From Rathayibacter sp. VKM Ac-2857 (GTDB taxonomy: Bacteria > Actinomycetota > Actinomycetes > Actinomycetales > Microbacteriaceae), in contig NZ_JABMLE010000001.1 in NCBI RefSeq assembly GCF_013205025.1, forward strand, positions 620,001 to 684,000: a stretch of DNA of 64,000 bases, given 5' to 3'. Below are positions 58,849-64,000 of this stretch, piece after piece. The stretch's first letter is position 1. Each line of letters opens with the position of its first letter. The notes under the pieces are model-generated. The model was given only the letters and a program-made list of their open reading frames with translations. It was not told the origin of the DNA and did not search any database. Made by a program: the position numbers and the translations under genes.

Positions 58849-59709
58849 ATGCTTGTTTCCGGAAAAGACCTGCTCGACGTCGCCAATGCGAACGGCTTCG
58901 CCGTCCCCGCGTTCAACGTCAGCGACTACGCCATGATGAACGGCCTCTTCGAGATCAGCGAGGAGAAGGCCTCGCCCCTGCTCATCGCGATCCACCCCGA
59001 CGAGCTGAGCCACACCGGAGTGGACATCCTGCACGCGATCATCGCCCGCGCCCACCGCTCCAGCGTCCCGGTGACCATCCACCTCGACCACGGCGGCACC
59101 TACGAGCAGGTGCTGCTCGCGATCAAGTCGGGCTTCACCTCGGTCATGATCGACGGCTCGATGCTCCCCTACGACGAGAACGTCGCGATCACCAAGCGCG
59201 TCGTCGACGCCGCGCACGCCGTCGGCGTCTCGGTCGAGGGCGAGCTGGGCACCATCGGCAAGACCGACAACGAGGCGGAGGACGGCGCCGCGAACATCAT
59301 CTACACCGAGCCCGACGAGGCGGTCGACTTCGTCGCCTCCACCGGGGTCGACAGCCTCGCCATCGCCATCGGCACCAGCCACGGCCTGTACCCGGCGTCG
59401 ATGAAACCGGCGCTCAAGCTCGACCTGCTCGCCGAGATCAAGAAGCGCGTCTCCGTGCCGCTGGTCCTGCACGGCGGGTCGAACAACCCCGACGCCGAGA
59501 TCGCGGAGTCGGTGAAGCGCGGCGTCAACAAGATCAACATCTCCAGCGACATCAAGGCCTCGTACCACAACAAGATGCGGGAGGTGCTCGCCGACCCGTC
59601 TGTCCGCGAGCCGAACACCATCCAGCCGCCCTCCATCGCCGCGATGAAGGAGACGGCCGCCGAGAAGATCGACCTGTTCGGCTCCGCCGGCAAGGCCGAG
59701 CTCTACTAG
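58849..59709 (+). CDS. Class II ketose-bisphosphate aldolase (GatY/KbaY/FbaA type)
   Basis: The 286-residue zinc aldolase has metal/catalytic segments VTIHLDHGG (Asp, His), VEGELGTIG, AIGTSHGLYP, and LVLHGGSNNP. NKINISSDIK provides the phosphate site. The family splits fructose- or tagatose-1,6-bisphosphate, or similar ketose phosphates, to dihydroxyacetone phosphate and an aldehyde. Its place between the transporter and a sugar kinase makes it the cleavage step of this pathway. GAAGGA precedes the ATG. Confidence 0.92.
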   Translation: MLVSGKDLLDVANANGFAVPAFNVSDYAMMNGLFEISEEKASPLLIAIHPDELSHTGVDILHAIIARAHRSSVPVTIHLDHGGTYEQVLLAIKSGFTSVMIDGSMLPYDENVAITKRVVDAAHAVGVSVEGELGTIGKTDNEAEDGAANIIYTEPDEAVDFVASTGVDSLAIAIGTSHGLYPASMKPALKLDLLAEIKKRVSVPLVLHGGSNNPDAEIAESVKRGVNKINISSDIKASYHNKMREVLADPSVREPNTIQPPSIAAMKETAAEKIDLFGSAGKAELY

Positions 59710-59723
59710 AACCGGCGCACGAG

Positions 59724-60911
59724 ATGAACGAGAGGATCGTGCTCGGCCTGGGCGGGACCGTCGACTACGAGATCGACTGGGACGACGACGTCGTCCAGGC
59801 GCTCGCGGACGACTACGGGATCCGCACGGCCGAGCTGACGAGGACGGCGCCGGTGACCACCGAGCGCGAGCTCCTCGTGGCGCTCCTCGCGTTCCTCGTC
59901 GACGGTGCGGGAGGGGAGAGATTCGCCTCCTCCTCCCGCATCGTCGAGGAGTTCGCGCAGCGTTTCCCCCGGCGGATCACCCTCGGCGGGACGGGGGTGC
60001 GGGCCGGCTACGCGCTCGCCGTGCACGGCCTCGCCGCCACCCAGCACCTGGTGAGCATCGACGACCACGTCCGCCGGCTCCTGCCCCCGGGCACCGAGTA
60101 CGTCTCGAGCGCGACCGCGGACAGCACCGACCCGCACCTGATCGTGCAGTTCCCGCCCGGCGCCCGGGTCCGGCTCGACGACCGCCTGCTGGTGGCTCCG
60201 CATCCCAACCGCGTGATCTTCGCGAACGATCCGCCCAACCGGGAGCTGCTGCTGGCGGAGGGGCTCGGCGGCGTGCTCGCCGACGCGGGCGTCTTCCTCG
60301 TCTCGGGCTTCAACAGCATCCAGGACGAGTCGGTGCTGGCGGAGCGGCTCGAGACGCTGCGGCGCCACCTCGCGGCGCTGCCCGCCTCGGCCGACGTCGT
60401 CTACGAGGACGCGGGGTTCCACCTCCCCGCCCTGCAGGACCGGGCCCGCTCGGCCCTGCTCGGCTGCGTCGACGTCGTCAGCATGAACGAGGACGAGCTG
60501 CAGGCGCTGCTCGGGCACCGACTCGACCTGCTCGACCCGGACGCGGTGGTCGAGGCGCTGGCGACCGCGGCGGCGCTGCTCCCCGGCCCCGTGCTCGTGG
60601 TGCACACCCGGCACTGGTCGGCGGCCGTCGGAGCAGAGGCCGAGCGGTTCCGCGCGGCGCTCCTCGGCGGAGTCACGATGGCGAGCACCCGCTACCTGCT
60701 CGGCGACGGCATCATCGCCGCCGACTACGACCGCGTCGCCCAGCTGCCGGCGCAGCCCGGCGGCGTCGCGGTCTGCGCCGCTGTCGAGGCGCGGCTGCCG
60801 GCGGTCTGCACCCCCGGCCTCGTCCTCGAGACCGACCGCCCCACCACGATCGGCCTCGGCGACGCCTTCGCCGGCGGCTTCGTCTCGGCGCTCGTGCGCT
60901 CCCGCGCCTGA
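59724..60911 (+). CDS. ADP-dependent sugar kinase (ADP-dependent phosphofructokinase/glucokinase family)
   Basis: The 395-residue ribokinase-superfamily protein has the ADPGK/ADP-PFK layout: RIVLGLGGTVDYEI, TLGGTGVRAGYALAVHGL, ANDPPNRELLL, FLVSGFNSIQDE and the catalytic IGLGDAFAGGF near the C-terminus (Asp about 379). These kinases use ADP as donor and are best known from Euryarchaeota and animals. Here it probably phosphorylates the imported sugar or sugar phosphate ahead of the aldolase. Substrate and true donor are unproved. Confidence 0.82.
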   Translation: MNERIVLGLGGTVDYEIDWDDDVVQALADDYGIRTAELTRTAPVTTERELLVALLAFLVDGAGGERFASSSRIVEEFAQRFPRRITLGGTGVRAGYALAVHGLAATQHLVSIDDHVRRLLPPGTEYVSSATADSTDPHLIVQFPPGARVRLDDRLLVAPHPNRVIFANDPPNRELLLAEGLGGVLADAGVFLVSGFNSIQDESVLAERLETLRRHLAALPASADVVYEDAGFHLPALQDRARSALLGCVDVVSMNEDELQALLGHRLDLLDPDAVVEALATAAALLPGPVLVVHTRHWSAAVGAEAERFRAALLGGVTMASTRYLLGDGIIAADYDRVAQLPAQPGGVAVCAAVEARLPAVCTPGLVLETDRPTTIGLGDAFAGGFVSALVRSRA

Positions 60912-60927
60912 CCGGCCCCGCCGACGG

Positions 60928-60968
60928 CGAAGGCCCCGCTCCCCGCCTGAGCGGGGCCGGGGCCTTCG
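60928..60968. terminator. Bidirectional terminator between the sugar kinase and secA
   Basis: Outer arms CGAAGGCCCC/GGGGCCTTCG (60928-60937 and 60959-60968) enclose an inner stem CCCCGC/GCGGGG with a CTGA loop. It lies between convergent genes. Confidence 0.8.
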
Positions 60969-60989
60969 TCGTGTGTGGTCGGCGCTGGA

Positions 60990-63788
<2,799 letters not shown>

Positions 63789-63843
63789 GGGGTACTCCAA
63801 AACGTAGAAGACAGGTGCCCGACGGCACAGCGCGGACTGCTCC

Positions 63844-63849
63844 ACACTA
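63844..63849 (-). promoter_or_regulatory. Candidate -10 box of secA
   Basis: TAGTGT on the minus strand lies about 55 nt upstream of the GTG start. Confidence 0.35.
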
Positions 63850-63892
63850 GCCGGGGCGGGCTGTGCGCGGTCCGACAGGGCGCGAAGAACCT

Positions 63893-63909
63893 CCGGCGGA
63901 ATCCGCCGG
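63893..63909. terminator. Hairpin between hpf and secA
   Basis: CCGGCGGA and TCCGCCGG form a perfect 8-bp palindrome around one central base, 28 nt after the hpf stop on the minus strand. Confidence 0.5.
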
Positions 63910-63936
63910 GGGCTCTCCGTCACGAGGACGGTGGGA

Positions 63937-64000
63937 TCACACCGCCGCGGCCTCCGACTGCGCGTCGGCCTCGTCGCCGAGGCCGATCACGCCGTAGTCC
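63937..64000 (-). CDS. hpf: Ribosome hibernation-promoting factor, partial (C-terminal 20 residues)
   Basis: The last codons read [20 protein letters not shown]. The DYGVI ending matches the C-terminal beta strand of long HPF proteins, and hpf commonly lies directly upstream of secA in Actinobacteria. Only the tail is in the window, so the call rests on this motif and the order of genes. Confidence 0.6.
   Translation of the reverse strand, partial: DYGVIGLGDEADAQSEAAAV

Overview
The window is very GC-rich, densely coded DNA from an actinobacterium, most likely Microbacteriaceae (Rathayibacter/Curtobacterium-like; the genus cannot be proved from sequence alone). Evidence: a fused E2-E1 2-oxoglutarate dehydrogenase (Kgd type), a WhiB1-like protein, a mycothiol amidase (Mca), SigR/RsrA, a PdtaS-type kinase, GuaB1, DUF4307 and Rv3235-family proteins. 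It reads as ordinary chromosome. I see no phage, transposase, rRNA, tRNA or CRISPR.

Layout. 1-10.8 kb: partial FAD monooxygenase, prepilin peptidase, acyl-CoA dehydrogenase, PhoH ATPase, cis-prenyltransferase, hemolysin III, Mca, GreA, threonine ammonia-lyase, AI-2E-family permease. 10.8-14.7 kb: a four-gene ABC importer whose genes all overlap by GTGA. 14.9-22.4 kb: YcaQ-like glycosylase with a TetR regulator, LemA, GNAT, an operon of phosphoribosyltransferase, S51-like peptidase and uracil-DNA glycosylase, then SDR and acyltransferase. 22.5-25.3 kb: metY and metX. 25.4-28.5 kb: kinase, membrane protein and response regulator. 29-36 kb: MFS pump, thiamine-binding protein, GT87-like transferase, a flavin electron-transfer operon (FMN-binding lipoprotein, ApbE, RnfD-like/FNR fusion) and NAD(P)HX dehydratase. 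36.5-40.1 kb: two CNNM/CBS proteins and CorA. 40.2-50 kb: GuaB1, Kgd, SigR-RsrA, AroA, RsgA, peroxiredoxin. 50-54.5 kb: aldo/keto reductase, WhiB1, PdtaS, Rv3235-like. 54.5-60.9 kb: a DeoR-controlled sugar operon with ABC importer, class II aldolase and ADP-dependent sugar kinase. 61-64 kb: SecA and the tail of the hibernation factor.

The least conventional content is intergenic. Five clusters of a palindromic repeat occur only at gene 3' ends. There are two subtypes whose orientation alternates without exception in 14 copies, and whose stems vary by compensatory changes. This resembles the BIME/REP arrangement of enterobacteria. A second hairpin family occurs twice, and two further large inverted repeats are present. 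Many genes appear leaderless: a TAnnnT -10 box ends 6-7 nt before the start codon in at least a dozen cases. A consensus SigR promoter (GGAAT-N18-GTT) drives sigR-rsrA, and the divergent aroA start codon lies inside it.
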